From NCBI RefSeq assembly GCF_002127655.1, contig NZ_NEHB01000011.1, positions 33,631 through 95,792 of the forward strand: 62,162 nt of DNA, given 5' to 3'. Positions within the stretch are counted from its first letter, which is position 1; every line of letters begins with the position of its first letter. Below, piece after piece: positions 38,460 through 48,258 of this stretch. The notes beneath the pieces are model-generated. The model was not told where the DNA came from and did no database searches. It was given only the letters and a program-made list of their open reading frames with translations. The position numbers and the translations under genes were made by a program. The DNA comes from Janthinobacterium sp. GW456P. Its GTDB lineage: Bacteria > Pseudomonadota > Gammaproteobacteria > Burkholderiales > Burkholderiaceae_D.

Positions 38460-38984
38460 ATGCAGAAACCTGCCAGTAACCCGATATTCAGCGTGCTGCG
38501 GCGCGGCCTGCGCCTGCTGGCCTGGCCCCTGCTGGCCCTGATCAGCGCCGCCTGCACCAGCACCGAGCGCCATCCTATCAGCGCCCCGATGCAAGTCACC
38601 CTGCGCTTTACCTATGACGATGGCAAGCCGATGCGGCATGACGATTACCTGGCCAATGCGCGCCAGCAAACGTATATCAAACGCTGCAGCAAGATAGGCA
38701 GCACCAGTGTCTGCGACATCGGCTCGGATGTACTCTTCATGGGCGGCGACGCCCCGCTGGACGCCAACGGCGAAGTGCGCGTCACCCTGCACTCGACCGG
38801 TCCCATCGGCAGTAATCCGACCAGTCATTGCATCAAGGGCAAAGGCTACGTCTTTGATTCCGGCGACTGGAAACGCGGTCCCTTCAGCCCCGGCCAGGTG
38901 ATCGAGATCCGCTACAGGATCAGCGAAGTGGACATGGCGTGCCCCTGGTCGTCGGGCACGCCGCCGTGGTGGGACAAGAGTTAA
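38460..38984 (+). CDS. Uncharacterised predicted lipoprotein
   Basis: 174 residues. The N-terminus RRGLRLLAWPLLALISAAC ends in a lipobox-like ISAAC, lipidated at about C32. The mature domain is beta-rich (MQVTLRFTYDDGKPMRHDDYL, GEVRVTLHSTGPIG, GQVIEIRYRISEVDMACPW) with four cysteines that could form disulfides. It may be a transthyretin- or Ig-like fold. The family is not recognised. GGAG lies 6 nt before the ATG. Confidence 0.7.
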   Translation: MQKPASNPIFSVLRRGLRLLAWPLLALISAACTSTERHPISAPMQVTLRFTYDDGKPMRHDDYLANARQQTYIKRCSKIGSTSVCDIGSDVLFMGGDAPLDANGEVRVTLHSTGPIGSNPTSHCIKGKGYVFDSGDWKRGPFSPGQVIEIRYRISEVDMACPWSSGTPPWWDKS

Positions 38985-39011
38985 GCCAGCCAGCCGGAGC
39001 CGGAGCCGGCT

Positions 39012-39467
39012 TTACTGCAACTCGAACTCCGCCGGAGTCAAGCCCAGCTCGCGCGCGATCTTGCCCGCCACGCGCTGCTCGTTGGCGTCGAAATTGCCAT
39101 CCGACGACGCAATCGCGATAATCATGCGCACCAGCAGGCGCGACGCCTCCGCATTCGACTTCATCTTGCCCAGCGCCTGATACGCCTTGGCTTCGCCGAT
39201 GTCCTTGTCGAACTCCAGCTGGCCGACATAGTCCTGGAAAGCCTTGATGACATCGCTGGTGCTAAACACCGACAGCGCATCATTGCTTTCAATAAACTTC
39301 ACCATCTTCTGCTTCTCTTCCGCGCTGACGCTGCCGTCCGCCATGGCGATCAGGGCCGATCCCGCCATCGCGGCGTTCAGGAAATCCTTGTTCTTGTACT
39401 TCAGCGCCTCGGTTTTCAGTTCACTTGCCTTGGACTTCAGCTTGGACAAAAAGGAATCGAAACTCAT
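39012..39467 (-). CDS. TerB-like tellurite resistance family protein
   Basis: 151 residues, all-helical TerB domain. The N-terminal part SFLSKLKSKASELKTEALKYKNKDF is followed by two acidic metal-site motifs, IAMADGSVSAEEKQKM and IASSDGNFDANEQRVAGKIARELGL, as in TerB of tellurite/stress loci. I chose the ATG at 39467, with GGGAGG 6 nt upstream. It stands alone, about 4 kb from the VWA-PP2C-kinase operon. TerB and TerY-P genes are known to occur together. Confidence 0.88.
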   Translation of the reverse strand: MSFDSFLSKLKSKASELKTEALKYKNKDFLNAAMAGSALIAMADGSVSAEEKQKMVKFIESNDALSVFSTSDVIKAFQDYVGQLEFDKDIGEAKAYQALGKMKSNAEASRLLVRMIIAIASSDGNFDANEQRVAGKIARELGLTPAEFELQ

Positions 39468-39749
39468 GGCGTACCTCCCGGTTAATTGATGCATAGCGAG
39501 CGGCAAGCCTTGCCGCTACCCAGGCTAATTGAGGGTGCAAGCTTGAAATACAAGCAAGAGATATGCAAACAACCGCAAAAGGCGACAAGCAAATGAGCGC
39601 GCCGCCCTCGCCCGTCGCCATGCTTTTCCCTTAAAAACAACGACAAACCAAGGCCAATTGAGCACGGCGCAAAGTTACATAATTTGCAGTTGAAAAATTA
39701 ATAATTTCATGGCAGCATGAAATTACATTTTCTTCACTGCAAGGTTGTG

Positions 39750-40223
39750 ATGGATAAGCAATTGCTGTTGATTTGCGCATTGACGTTCATCATCCACATG
39801 ATCGGCACCCTCACCTCCAATGCGTATCGCCGGCATCCGCACGTGGCGCATCGCCGTATCATTGGCGCTGTTCAGCATTCTGAAGCTGCTGTCGCACACC
39901 TCGAGTTCCTTCCTAGACCCGCTTACCAGCCTTACCTTCGCCAAGCGAGTCGAGACAGGCATCGACCAGCACGTCGCCGCCAACACGCTTTCATCGATCG
40001 TCAACGGCGGCGCCTCCTTCATGATGGCCGTCTTCAACGACACGTGGTGTCAGGCATGAGTGATGACGTCATAGAAAGCAAGATCGAAGAATTGCAGTTC
40101 CGGCGCGCGGTGGTTTGGTTAGTCGGGAGCTGATTGGCGGGAACGGTGATTGCGCAGTTTTTGCTGGTGCCGGCGGCGATGGTGATTGTGGGAGGCGAGC
40201 AAAATATAAAAAATTCAAAATAA
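39750..40223 (+). pseudogene. Broken Amj-type (DUF2837) lipid II flippase gene
   Basis: Starts MDKQLLLICALTFIIHMIGTL (AAGG before the ATG), then a frameshift near 39815-39820 moves the homologous reading to RIAGIRTWRIAVSLALFSIL and LTFAKRVE. The frame ends at 40059. A second piece from 40056 reads FRRAVVWLVGS, a TGA at about 40131-40133, then LAGTVIAQFLLVPAAMVIVGG. Together these look like the N-terminal and C-terminal ends of a membrane protein of about 260 residues whose middle is deleted. The Amj assignment is from memory of the family. Confidence 0.65.
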
Positions 40224-40228
40224 ACAGC

Positions 40229-40231
40229 TAA
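40229..40231 (+). repeat. Target site duplication TAA, left
   Basis: TAA immediately before the left end of the dead IS5-family element. It matches TAA at 41162-41164 and is the 3-bp target typical of one IS5 subgroup. Confidence 0.55.
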
Positions 40232-41161
40232 GTGAAGGTTTAAAAACTTCGTAGCAACTTTCAGGTCAAAGCATCTTTGATGTTTTGGAGCGATGGACGA
40301 TCTGAAGGCACGAGAATCGAAGCCAGCATCAACAAGTGAGGACGGCACTCAAACTTGGTTATCCCACGGGTGTTAAAGAGGAAGTGTGGCGCCTGATGGC
40401 GCTGCTGCTGCCCAAGCAAACGAAGATGGGAGGGCCGCGCAAGACAGATTTGCGTAAGGTGATAAATGCACTGCGTTACATGGTACGGTCCGGATGCGAG
40501 TGGTGCATTCTGCCCAATAATTTCCCGCCGTATCAAACAGTCTATTAATCGTTTCGGGGGCAAATGCGGCGCATACTGTTTGGTACCATTCATGACTTGG
40601 CGCTGAGCTGGATCGTATGTGCAATGATCGGAAGGTGCTGTCAAGCGCCGGCATTATCGATTGCCAGAGCGTGAAAGCGTCCGGCGCGCAAACACTATGT
40701 GATGACGCCAACAAGAAACTCAGCGGGCGCAAATGCCATATTGCGGTCGACACCAAGGGTTGCTTGCTGGCCATGAACCTGACGCCTATCGACATTGCCG
40801 TCTCCACTGGCGTCCAAATGATGATCGACGGCTTGATCAAACGCTGGCCGTAGGTAAAGCATCTGTTTGGGGATGCGGCATGCGACCGCAGGCAGTTGAT
40901 GGACAAGGTCACGTTTCTCGACTTTATTGTGGAAGTAGTGAGGCATCTGCAGAGGCAGCAAGGTTTCGCTATTCAGCCAAGGCGCTTGGTGGTCGAGCAT
41001 ACGTTCGCATGGCTGGTGCGTTACCGACGCTTGGTGCGCGACTATAAACAGCGCATTGACGTTTCGAAAAACATGATTTACCTGGCCATAGGATCGTTGC
41101 TGCTGCGTCGACCACATTGCCGCGAAGTTATTAAACCGATCCTAAGATATTAAACTATCTC
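40232..41161 (+). mobile_element. Dead IS5-family insertion sequence, about 930 bp
   Basis: The ends form imperfect inverted repeats: left GTGAAGGTTTAAAAACTTCG, and the right end read in reverse begins GAGATAGTTTAATATCTTAG. TAA flanks both ends. Inside is a single decayed transposase gene. The element sits between the broken flippase gene and the AT-rich SIR2 gene. Confidence 0.75.
40336..41152 (+). pseudogene. IS5-family transposase pseudogene
   Basis: The homologous reading passes through three lesions. The first frame gives KEEVWRLMALLLPKQTKM and YMVRSGCEWCILPNNFPPYQTVY, then a stop replaces a conserved tryptophan at 40546-40548. Reading continues to LFGTIHDLALSW, then a frameshift near 40607-40615 leads to GIIDCQSVKASGA and GRKCHIAVDTKGCLLAMNL. 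A TAG at 40851-40853 again replaces a tryptophan (RWP*VKHLF). The tail reads RRLVVEHTFAWLVRYRRLVR and IDVSKNMIYLAIGSLLLRR, carrying the final catalytic glutamate. The transposase is inactive. Confidence 0.85.
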
Positions 41162-41164
41162 TAA
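41162..41164 (+). repeat. Target site duplication TAA, right
   Basis: TAA directly after the right inverted repeat of the IS, matching 40229-40231. Confidence 0.55.
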
Positions 41165-41186
41165 TCATCTTTATGGAATTTACAAT

Positions 41187-42491
41187 ATGAGCGAGTTTTT
41201 TGAAATTGCATACGCTGCGGCCTCTGGGCGCCTTTGCTTATTCACTGGAACCGGATTCTCAAAGGCAGTAACAGAAGATAAGGCGCCTAGTTGGCAAGGA
41301 CTTCTTGAATTAATGTGCGATATGACAAGCGATCCCGATTCTCTTAAAAAAGCCCTATTCCCAGAAAATGGAACCCACCCTCTGAGTCTAGAAGAAGCCG
41401 CACAGATTATATCACTAGAATTATCAAAAAGAGAAATCTCAATACATGATGAAATTTCAAAAATAATTGAGAAAATAAAACCAAGTGGCGACAATTCAAT
41501 AATTTCAAATTTCCTCTCAAAAAGATCATTCGAAGTTATAACAACAAACTACGATAAATTATTAGAGACACTTTCAAATGAAGGGGAATGCCATTCTATA
41601 ACACCAGGACTGCCCATCCCACGTTCTCCAGCGCGAGTTCAAGTTTATCATGTACATGGATCAATCGACTCACCTGGCAATATGGTTGTCACATCAGATG
41701 ATTATTTTAAATTCATCCATTCGGAATCATACTTTTCAAGAAAATTAAGTACGATTCTCCACGAGAATACTGTGGTTATTATTGGTTATTCTCTCGGCGA
41801 TGCAAATTTAAAATCAATAATTAGTGATTATCAAGGATTTTCAAAAAATCACGTAATTAGCTCAAACATTTTTCTGATATCAAGATCAAAAGTCGATCAG
41901 CACATCAAAGATTATTATTCTCACTGCTATGGAATTAGGGTTCTAGATAGTTTATCAGCGCATGACTTCTTCCAAAAAATCACAGACAATATGCCTGCGG
42001 CAGAAAGATGCAGCGAAATCTCAATTAAATCGCTAAACAATGTTCTATATCATAATTACGAATTCACAGACGATTATTTGAAAATTGAAAATTCATTTTT
42101 TGAAATAATATCAGCCCTAGGAGCCATAGGAAAAAGCATTAACAACAATGATGTTGTATCATCACTTGGGAAAATAATTGAGACAAAAATTCGCCTCACA
42201 AAAGAACCGGGGGCATGGACTCAATATGAACACTTGGCAAGATGGCTTATATACTTAGCAACGATATTGGAGTTAAGAGGAAAGACAATTGAGCCAATTT
42301 ATCTACATGCCGCACTACATTCAATGAAGTCAATGCGAAAAGGGCAATTCCTAGGCTATTCTTGGCATGCATACACTGCTTGGAATTCCGGTTGGTCAAA
42401 AATAATTTCAGCCAATAGGATTATTCTAAAAAAACATATTGAAAGTCAAACTGATTGGCCTGATGCCTTAGCAGTAGTAAATAGCATTTAA
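41187..42491 (+). CDS. SIR2-domain protein, probable antiphage NADase
   Basis: 434 residues. The N-terminal SIR2 domain (about 1-270) has CLFTGTGFSKAV with GTGFS at 21-25, EVITTNYDKLL with N121, VYHVHGSIDSP with H157, and VVIIGYSLGDANLKSI. N and H at these positions are the catalytic pair in ThsA/DSR2-type NAD-hydrolysing defence proteins. The C-terminal 160 residues are helical with no recognised fold, and may sense phage. The gene is very AT-rich with codon use unlike all neighbours, so it was acquired. GGAA lies 9 nt before the ATG. It starts only 23 nt after the IS target repeat. Confidence 0.85.
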   Translation: MSEFFEIAYAAASGRLCLFTGTGFSKAVTEDKAPSWQGLLELMCDMTSDPDSLKKALFPENGTHPLSLEEAAQIISLELSKREISIHDEISKIIEKIKPSGDNSIISNFLSKRSFEVITTNYDKLLETLSNEGECHSITPGLPIPRSPARVQVYHVHGSIDSPGNMVVTSDDYFKFIHSESYFSRKLSTILHENTVVIIGYSLGDANLKSIISDYQGFSKNHVISSNIFLISRSKVDQHIKDYYSHCYGIRVLDSLSAHDFFQKITDNMPAAERCSEISIKSLNNVLYHNYEFTDDYLKIENSFFEIISALGAIGKSINNNDVVSSLGKIIETKIRLTKEPGAWTQYEHLARWLIYLATILELRGKTIEPIYLHAALHSMKSMRKGQFLGYSWHAYTAWNSGWSKIISANRIILKKHIESQTDWPDALAVVNSI

Positions 42492-42534
42492 TATTTTTAA
42501 TATTAATCAATCAGATAGATGTTTCGCTTGAAAA

Positions 42535-42562
42535 AAAGCCGCTGTCTCCCGACAGCGGCTTT
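42535..42562. terminator. Bidirectional terminator between the SIR2 gene and purL
   Basis: The 12-bp stem AAAGCCGCTGTC/GACAGCGGCTTT has a TCCC loop. A T-run follows on the plus side (TTTCTC), and the complementary A-run gives a long U-tract on the minus side. It lies between the convergent stops. Confidence 0.88.
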
Positions 42563-42621
42563 CTCATTCCTGCCTCAGCAGCAGCGCCTTGAACTCCAGC
42601 GCCGCTCTGCAAGCGAACTAA

Positions 42622-45600
42622 TTACCCCACAAACTTCCGCGCATTCCTGAACATGCGCATCCATGGCGAGTCCTCGCCCCATGCTTCAGGGTGATACGAC
42701 TGCTGCACGCTGCGGAACACGCGCTCCGCGTGCGGCATCAGCACGGTGAAGCGGCCGTCTGGCGTGGTCACCGAGGTAATACCTTCCGGTGAGCCGTTCG
42801 GGTTGTATGGATACGCTTCCGTAGCAAAGCCCTTGTTGTCCACAAAACGCATGGCTTTGGTGACCTGGGTGATGTCGCCCGTTTGCGAGAAGTCGGCGTA
42901 GCCTTCGCCGTGGGCGATGGCGATGCCGGCCTGGGTGCCGGCCATGCCGTTGAAGAAGATCGATGGGGAATCCATCACTTCGACCATGGCAAAGCGGCCT
43001 TCGAATTTCTCCGACTTGTTGCGCGTGAATTTCGGCCAGGCGTGGGCGCCGGGGATGATGGATTTCAGGTTGCTCATCATCTGGCAGCCGTTGCAAATGC
43101 CGAGGCCGAAGCTGTCCGTGCGGTTGAAGAAGCGCGCAAACTGTTCCGCCAGGCTGGCGTTGAACAGGATGGTTTTCGCCCAGCCTTCGCCCGCGCCCAG
43201 CACGTCGCCGTACGAGAAACCGCCCACGGCGATGACGCCCTGGAAGTCGTCCAGTTTGACGCGACCCGCAATCAGGTCGCTCATGTGCACGTCAACAGCA
43301 GTAAAACCTGCCTGATGCATCACGTAGGCCGTCTCGATGTGCGAGTTGACGCCCTGCTCGCGCAGGATGGCGACGCGCGGACGCACGCCGGTGGCGATGA
43401 ATGGCGCGGCGATGTTGTCGTTCTGGTCGAAGGTGACGATCGGCGACATGCCCGGATCTTGCAGGTCCAGCAAGCGGTCGTATTCGGCGTCCGCGCAAGC
43501 CGGATTGTCGCGCAGGCGGGCGATGCGCCAGCTCGTTTCGCTCCACAGGCGGTGCAGGTCGGCGCGCGGCTGGGTGTAAATCAGCTTGGCGTCGCGCGTG
43601 AATTCGATCACGTCGCGGTCGTTCAATTTGCCGATGATATGGCTGCAGGCGCCCAGGTTGAAGGTGCGCAGCACATCCATGACGAGCGATTTTTCTTCCG
43701 CGCGCACCTGGATCACGGCGCCCAGCTCCTCGCTGAACAGCGCGCGCAGGGTCAGTTCGTTGCGGCGTTCCGCCACTTGCCCGGCCCAGTTCTTGGCGTC
43801 GCCCCAGTCGCTCGAGTGCTCGCCTTCCATGGTCAGCATGTCGAGGTTGACGGACATGCCCGTGTGGCCGGCGAAGGCCATTTCCGTCAGGGTGGCGTAC
43901 AGGCCGCCGTCCGAACGGTCATGATAGGCCAGCAGCTTGTCGTCGCTGTTCAATTTCTGGATGGCGGCGAAGAAGCCTTTCAAGTCTTCCGCGCTGTCGA
44001 CGTCCGGAGTGGCATTGCCCAACTGGCCCATGACTTGCGCCAGTGCCGAGGCGCCCAGGCGGTTCTTGCCGCGGCCCAGGTCGATCAAGATCAGGGACGT
44101 GTCGCCCTGGTCCGTTTTCAGCTGCGGCGTGAGCGACTTGCGCACGTCGGTCACTGGCGCGAACGAGGAAACGATCAGAGAGACGGGCGACGTGACGGAT
44201 TTCGCCGCGCCCGTGTTCTCGTCTTTCCACGTCGTGCGCATCGACAGCGAATCCTTGCCGACGGGGATGCTGATGCCCAGCGCCGGGCACAGGTCCATGC
44301 CAACGGCTTTCACCGTGTCATACAGGGCCGCGTCCTGGCCAGGCTGGCCGCAGGCGGCCATCCAGTTGGCGGACAGCTTGATGTCGCTGATATCGGCAAT
44401 CGCGGCGGCGGCGATGTTGGTGACGGCTTCGCCGACGGCCATGCGGCCGGAAGCTGCCGCGTCGATGACGGCCAGCGGCGTGCGTTCGCCCATGGCCATC
44501 GCTTCGCCCAAGTAGCCCTCGAAGCTCATGGTGGTGACGGCGCAATCGGCCACCGGCACTTGCCACGGTCCCACCATCTGGTCGCGCACGGTCATGCCGC
44601 CCACGCTGCGGTCGCCAATGGTGATCAGGAAGGATTTGTCGGCCACGGTGGGCAGCAGCAGTACTTTTTGCGCTACATCCGTCAAGTCCATGCCCGTCAG
44701 GTCGATGGCCGGGAAGTCGTTGGCCACGTGGACCACGTCGCGCTGCATCTTCGGCGGCTTGCCCAGCAAGACGTCCATCGGCATGTCGACCGGCTCGTTG
44801 CCCAGTTCCGGATCGATCAATTTGAGTTGACGCTCTTCGGTGGCCACGCCCACGGCGGCGAACAAACAGCGTTCGCGTTCGCACATGGCTTTAAATAAGG
44901 GCAGGCTTTCCGGCGCGATGGCCAGCACGTAGCGCTCCTGCGATTCATTGCTCCAGATTTCCTTCGGCGCCATGCCCGATTCTTCCAGCGGCACTTTGCG
45001 CAGGTCGAAAATCGCGCCGCGCTTGGCGTCGTTGGTGATTTCCGGGAACGCGTTCGACAAGCCGCCCGCACCCACGTCGTGGATCGAGATGATCGGATTG
45101 TCCGCGCCCATTTGCCAGCAGGCGTTGATGACTTCCTGGGCGCGGCGTTCCATTTCCGGATTGCCTCGCTGGACAGAGTCAAAATCCAGGTCGGCCGTGT
45201 TGCTGCCGGTGGTCATCGACGAGGCGGCGCTGCCGCCCATGCCGATGCGCATGCCCGGGCCACCGAGCTGCACCAGCAGGCTGCCGACGGGGATGTCGTT
45301 CTTGTGCGTGTGCTGCGCCGAGATATTGCCGATGCCGCCAGCGATCATGATCGGCTTGTGGTAGCCGAAGACGGCATCACCGTGGCTGCCGACGTTCTGT
45401 TCATACGTGCGGAAGTAGCCGCCCAATACGGGACGGCCGAATTCGTTCGAGAACGCGGCGCCGCCCAACGGGCCTTCGATCATGATTTGCAGCGGCGAGG
45501 CGATGCGCTCCGGCTTGCCGTATTGATCTGCATCGGTGCGGCCAGCCAATGGCGCCGTCACGGAAGCGGCCGTTTCCCAGCTGCGCACGGCGTCCGGCAA

Positions 45601-46659
45601 GGACAGGTTCGACACGGTGAAGCCCGTCAAACCGGCTTTTGGCTTGGCGCCGCGGCCCGTCGCGCCTTCGTCGCGGATCTCGCCGCCCGCGCCCGTGGAG
45701 GCGCCTGGGAATGGAGAAATCGCCGTCGGGTGGTTATGCGTTTCCACCTTCATCAGGGTGTGCGTCAATTCGGTCGATGCCGCGTATTCGTGCTTGTCGC
45801 CGCGCGGGTAGAAGCGCGAGACGGTGGCGCCTTCCATGATGGACGAGTTGTCGCTGTAGGCGACGACGGTGCCCTTCGGCTGCAGTTCGTGCGTGTTCTT
45901 GATCATGCCGAACAGCGATTTCGGCTGCGCCACGCCGTCGATGGTCCAGTCGGCGTTGAAGATCTTGTGGCGGCAATGCTCGCTGTTCGCCTGCGCGAAC
46001 ATCATCAGTTCCACGTCCGTCGGGTTGCGGCCGGCCTTGGTGAAGGCGGCGTCCAGGTAGTCGATTTCGTCTTCCGACATCGCCAGGCCCAGCTCGACGT
46101 TCGCCGTTTCCAGCGCGGCCTTGCCCTGCCCCAGCAAGTCGATCGATTCCAATGGGCGCGCTTCCAGGGTGCGGAACAGGTCCTTGGCGTCGTCGGCGCT
46201 GCGCAGAACGGATTCCGTCATGCGGTCGTGCAGCAGGCCGGCCACAGCCTGCACTTGCTCGTCCGTCAATTTGCCGGCGCCGATGGCGCTGCCCAGGATG
46301 CCCGATTTCAGGTTGATGCGGAAGGCGATGCCGCGTTCGACGCGCTTGATGTGCGCCATGCCGCAGTTGTGCGCGATGTCGGTGGCTTTGGAAGCCCACG
46401 GCGAGATCGTGCCGAAACGGGGGATGACGAAGAATTCTTCGGCAGCGCCTTCCGTATTGTCGGCCTGGGCCGGCTCGCCGTACGTCAGCAAGGCGCCCAG
46501 GCGCGTGCTGTCGTCGCTGGTGAGCGGCGCGCTGGCATCGATGAAATGGACATAGCGTGCTAGCACGGCAACGATCGCAGGCGAAACGGCTTGCAGTTGG
46601 CTTAACAGACGGTGGCTACGGAAATGGGACAGGGCATTGGAACCCGGCAGTATCAACAT
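42622..46659 (-). CDS. purL: Phosphoribosylformylglycinamidine synthase (FGAM synthase, large form)
   Basis: 1345 residues. ATP- and glutamine-dependent conversion of FGAR to FGAM in purine synthesis. The N-terminal PurS-like and linker regions are followed by the synthase core ([50 protein letters not shown]), a second AIR-synthase half, and a C-terminal class I glutamine amidotransferase ([20 protein letters not shown] with nucleophile C1189; catalytic HGEGYAD). I chose [14 protein letters not shown] at 46659, the usual family start, although no ribosome site is obvious. Full length. Confidence 0.97.
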   Translation of the reverse strand: MLILPGSNALSHFRSHRLLSQLQAVSPAIVAVLARYVHFIDASAPLTSDDSTRLGALLTYGEPAQADNTEGAAEEFFVIPRFGTISPWASKATDIAHNCGMAHIKRVERGIAFRINLKSGILGSAIGAGKLTDEQVQAVAGLLHDRMTESVLRSADDAKDLFRTLEARPLESIDLLGQGKAALETANVELGLAMSEDEIDYLDAAFTKAGRNPTDVELMMFAQANSEHCRHKIFNADWTIDGVAQPKSLFGMIKNTHELQPKGTVVAYSDNSSIMEGATVSRFYPRGDKHEYAASTELTHTLMKVETHNHPTAISPFPGASTGAGGEIRDEGATGRGAKPKAGLTGFTVSNLSLPDAVRSWETAASVTAPLAGRTDADQYGKPERIASPLQIMIEGPLGGAAFSNEFGRPVLGGYFRTYEQNVGSHGDAVFGYHKPIMIAGGIGNISAQHTHKNDIPVGSLLVQLGGPGMRIGMGGSAASSMTTGSNTADLDFDSVQRGNPEMERRAQEVINACWQMGADNPIISIHDVGAGGLSNAFPEITNDAKRGAIFDLRKVPLEESGMAPKEIWSNESQERYVLAIAPESLPLFKAMCERERCLFAAVGVATEERQLKLIDPELGNEPVDMPMDVLLGKPPKMQRDVVHVANDFPAIDLTGMDLTDVAQKVLLLPTVADKSFLITIGDRSVGGMTVRDQMVGPWQVPVADCAVTTMSFEGYLGEAMAMGERTPLAVIDAAASGRMAVGEAVTNIAAAAIADISDIKLSANWMAACGQPGQDAALYDTVKAVGMDLCPALGISIPVGKDSLSMRTTWKDENTGAAKSVTSPVSLIVSSFAPVTDVRKSLTPQLKTDQGDTSLILIDLGRGKNRLGASALAQVMGQLGNATPDVDSAEDLKGFFAAIQKLNSDDKLLAYHDRSDGGLYATLTEMAFAGHTGMSVNLDMLTMEGEHSSDWGDAKNWAGQVAERRNELTLRALFSEELGAVIQVRAEEKSLVMDVLRTFNLGACSHIIGKLNDRDVIEFTRDAKLIYTQPRADLHRLWSETSWRIARLRDNPACADAEYDRLLDLQDPGMSPIVTFDQNDNIAAPFIATGVRPRVAILREQGVNSHIETAYVMHQAGFTAVDVHMSDLIAGRVKLDDFQGVIAVGGFSYGDVLGAGEGWAKTILFNASLAEQFARFFNRTDSFGLGICNGCQMMSNLKSIIPGAHAWPKFTRNKSEKFEGRFAMVEVMDSPSIFFNGMAGTQAGIAIAHGEGYADFSQTGDITQVTKAMRFVDNKGFATEAYPYNPNGSPEGITSVTTPDGRFTVLMPHAERVFRSVQQSYHPEAWGEDSPWMRMFRNARKFVG

Positions 46660-46843
46660 GATTGGAAGGTGGTTGATGCAGCGTGGCTGCGGGTTAAAGG
46701 TAGGTATGACAATATCTTTCGTACGGCAAATTTCCTTTGCGCGCATTATACCCGTTTTACCCCTGCCTTATGACCGGAACTTATGGCTTTCCAGCCATTT
46801 TTCCCCGGAAACCGGCAGTTTTTGCCAACTTGCAACAATAGGA

Positions 46844-47908
46844 TCAGGCAATCACATAACGGTTCTTGCCCTGCCGCTTGGCCAGGTACAGCGCCTCGTC
46901 GGCCAGCCTGTAACTGTGGCTCAGCTCTTTGCCACGGTCCAGCTCGGTCACGCCCACGCTGATCGACACGAACTGTGCCGCATGGAAAGCCTGGCTGACG
47001 GCGGCGACCAGGGCGCCGGCGAAGGCGCGCACGGCCTCGCTGTCGCCCGCGTAGACGATGCCGAATTCCTCGCCGCCCAGGCGTCCGCACAGATGGCTTT
47101 GCGCCTTGTCCGCGATGATGGCGGCCGTGCGCATGAGCACCGCGTCGCCCGCATCGTGGCCCTGCTGGTCGTTGATGATCTTGAAATTATCGATATCGAT
47201 CATCAGGAAATGCAGCATGCCGCCCTGCGGCGCGCCATGCATCTGCTGGGCGCGCTGCGTGAACATGCGGCGGTTGTTGAGGCCCGTCAGGCTGTCCTGG
47301 AAGGCCAGCCGCGTCAATTCCACCTTGGCGTGATAGTTACGCAGGCGCAATAAGCTGAAGCTGACGTTCAGCGCCAGCCCGAACAGCACGCTGACGGCGA
47401 TCATCAACGGCACCCAGGGCTGGTCGGGCAAGCCGGCGTTGACGGGATACAGGCCGCGGCCCACGTTCCACCACACGCCGGCCACCACGGCCAGGTAGCT
47501 GAGACCGCCATTGAAGATGGAAGCGATGGCCAGGGTCATGAAGACACCCACGGGCAAGACCCAGAAGCTGGCGTGGTGGACAGCGTCGGCCATGGTGCGC
47601 AAGCCGAAGGTCAGCGCCAGCACGGCGCAGGCACCCGTCATGGTCAACACGGGCAAGGTGGTGCAGCGGTAGCGCACGGCCAGGCTCGCCAACATGCCCA
47701 GCAAGGCCAGCACGGCGTGCGTCAGGTTCGGATGGTAGGTCGGCGGCATCAGCAGCCAGGCCAGGCTGAAGGCGATGATGCCCATCACTTGCGTGATCAG
47801 ACCGACCCGGTGCAATTCCGCAAAATACGTATGCTGCTGTTCGCTGTTGCCGCCAAAGGCAAGGGGAACGGCAATGCGCCGCAAGGTAGACAGTTCAGGA
47901 ACGCGCAT
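46844..47908 (-). CDS. Membrane diguanylate cyclase (GGDEF)
   Basis: 354 residues. It makes cyclic di-GMP from GTP. Six N-terminal membrane helices (to about 190) form a MASE-like sensor region. The GGDEF domain follows, with DSLTGLNNRRMF, LMIDIDNFKIIND, the active-site GGEEF at 278-282 and VSISVGVTE. There is no RxxD inhibitory site just before GGEEF (LCGRLGGEEF). The ATG at 47908 is used here; an in-frame GTG at 47923 is possible and neither has a clear ribosome site. Confidence 0.9.
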   Translation of the reverse strand: MRVPELSTLRRIAVPLAFGGNSEQQHTYFAELHRVGLITQVMGIIAFSLAWLLMPPTYHPNLTHAVLALLGMLASLAVRYRCTTLPVLTMTGACAVLALTFGLRTMADAVHHASFWVLPVGVFMTLAIASIFNGGLSYLAVVAGVWWNVGRGLYPVNAGLPDQPWVPLMIAVSVLFGLALNVSFSLLRLRNYHAKVELTRLAFQDSLTGLNNRRMFTQRAQQMHGAPQGGMLHFLMIDIDNFKIINDQQGHDAGDAVLMRTAAIIADKAQSHLCGRLGGEEFGIVYAGDSEAVRAFAGALVAAVSQAFHAAQFVSISVGVTELDRGKELSHSYRLADEALYLAKRQGKNRYVIA

Positions 47909-47923
47909 GACGGGTATCGACAC

Positions 47924-48258
47924 CAGAGAGGGATAAAGCGCCCGTTAAAGCCTTGCGCATGCCTTGCCGCGACGTGGTACGGCATGCAACAGGTGTTGCA
48001 TTTTAGAATACTATCATGGTAGTCAGGGAATGGCCGGAAAAACAGGCGCCCGCACTGTCGCAAGAGGCGCTCGTGTCATGAAATACAACGCCGGACGGCG
48101 CCAGACGCGCCTGCCCTTGCGCACGGCACCCGATTGCATGCATATTGCTGGCAGTGTCGCCCGGCTTTGCAGTATGCTGATAAAAAACAATACTGCCAGG
48201 CAAATACATATAAGAAGAGTTCCCGCAAATGACCGAACAGATGAACGAGAGCTGAACC
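47924..48258. other. Divergent intergenic region
   Basis: About 335 bp between the diguanylate cyclase and REC-TPR genes. It contains a short near-palindrome ACTATCATGGTAGT (48010-48023) that could be an operator. No small gene or RNA was recognised. Confidence 0.45.

Noticed and set aside
39507..39749. Small genes between terB and the broken flippase
   Set aside because: Short frames lack ribosome sites and any recognisable content.
42883..46563. Two long plus-strand frames opposite purL
   Set aside because: purL is complete and full of family motifs on the other strand. These are GC-bias shadows.
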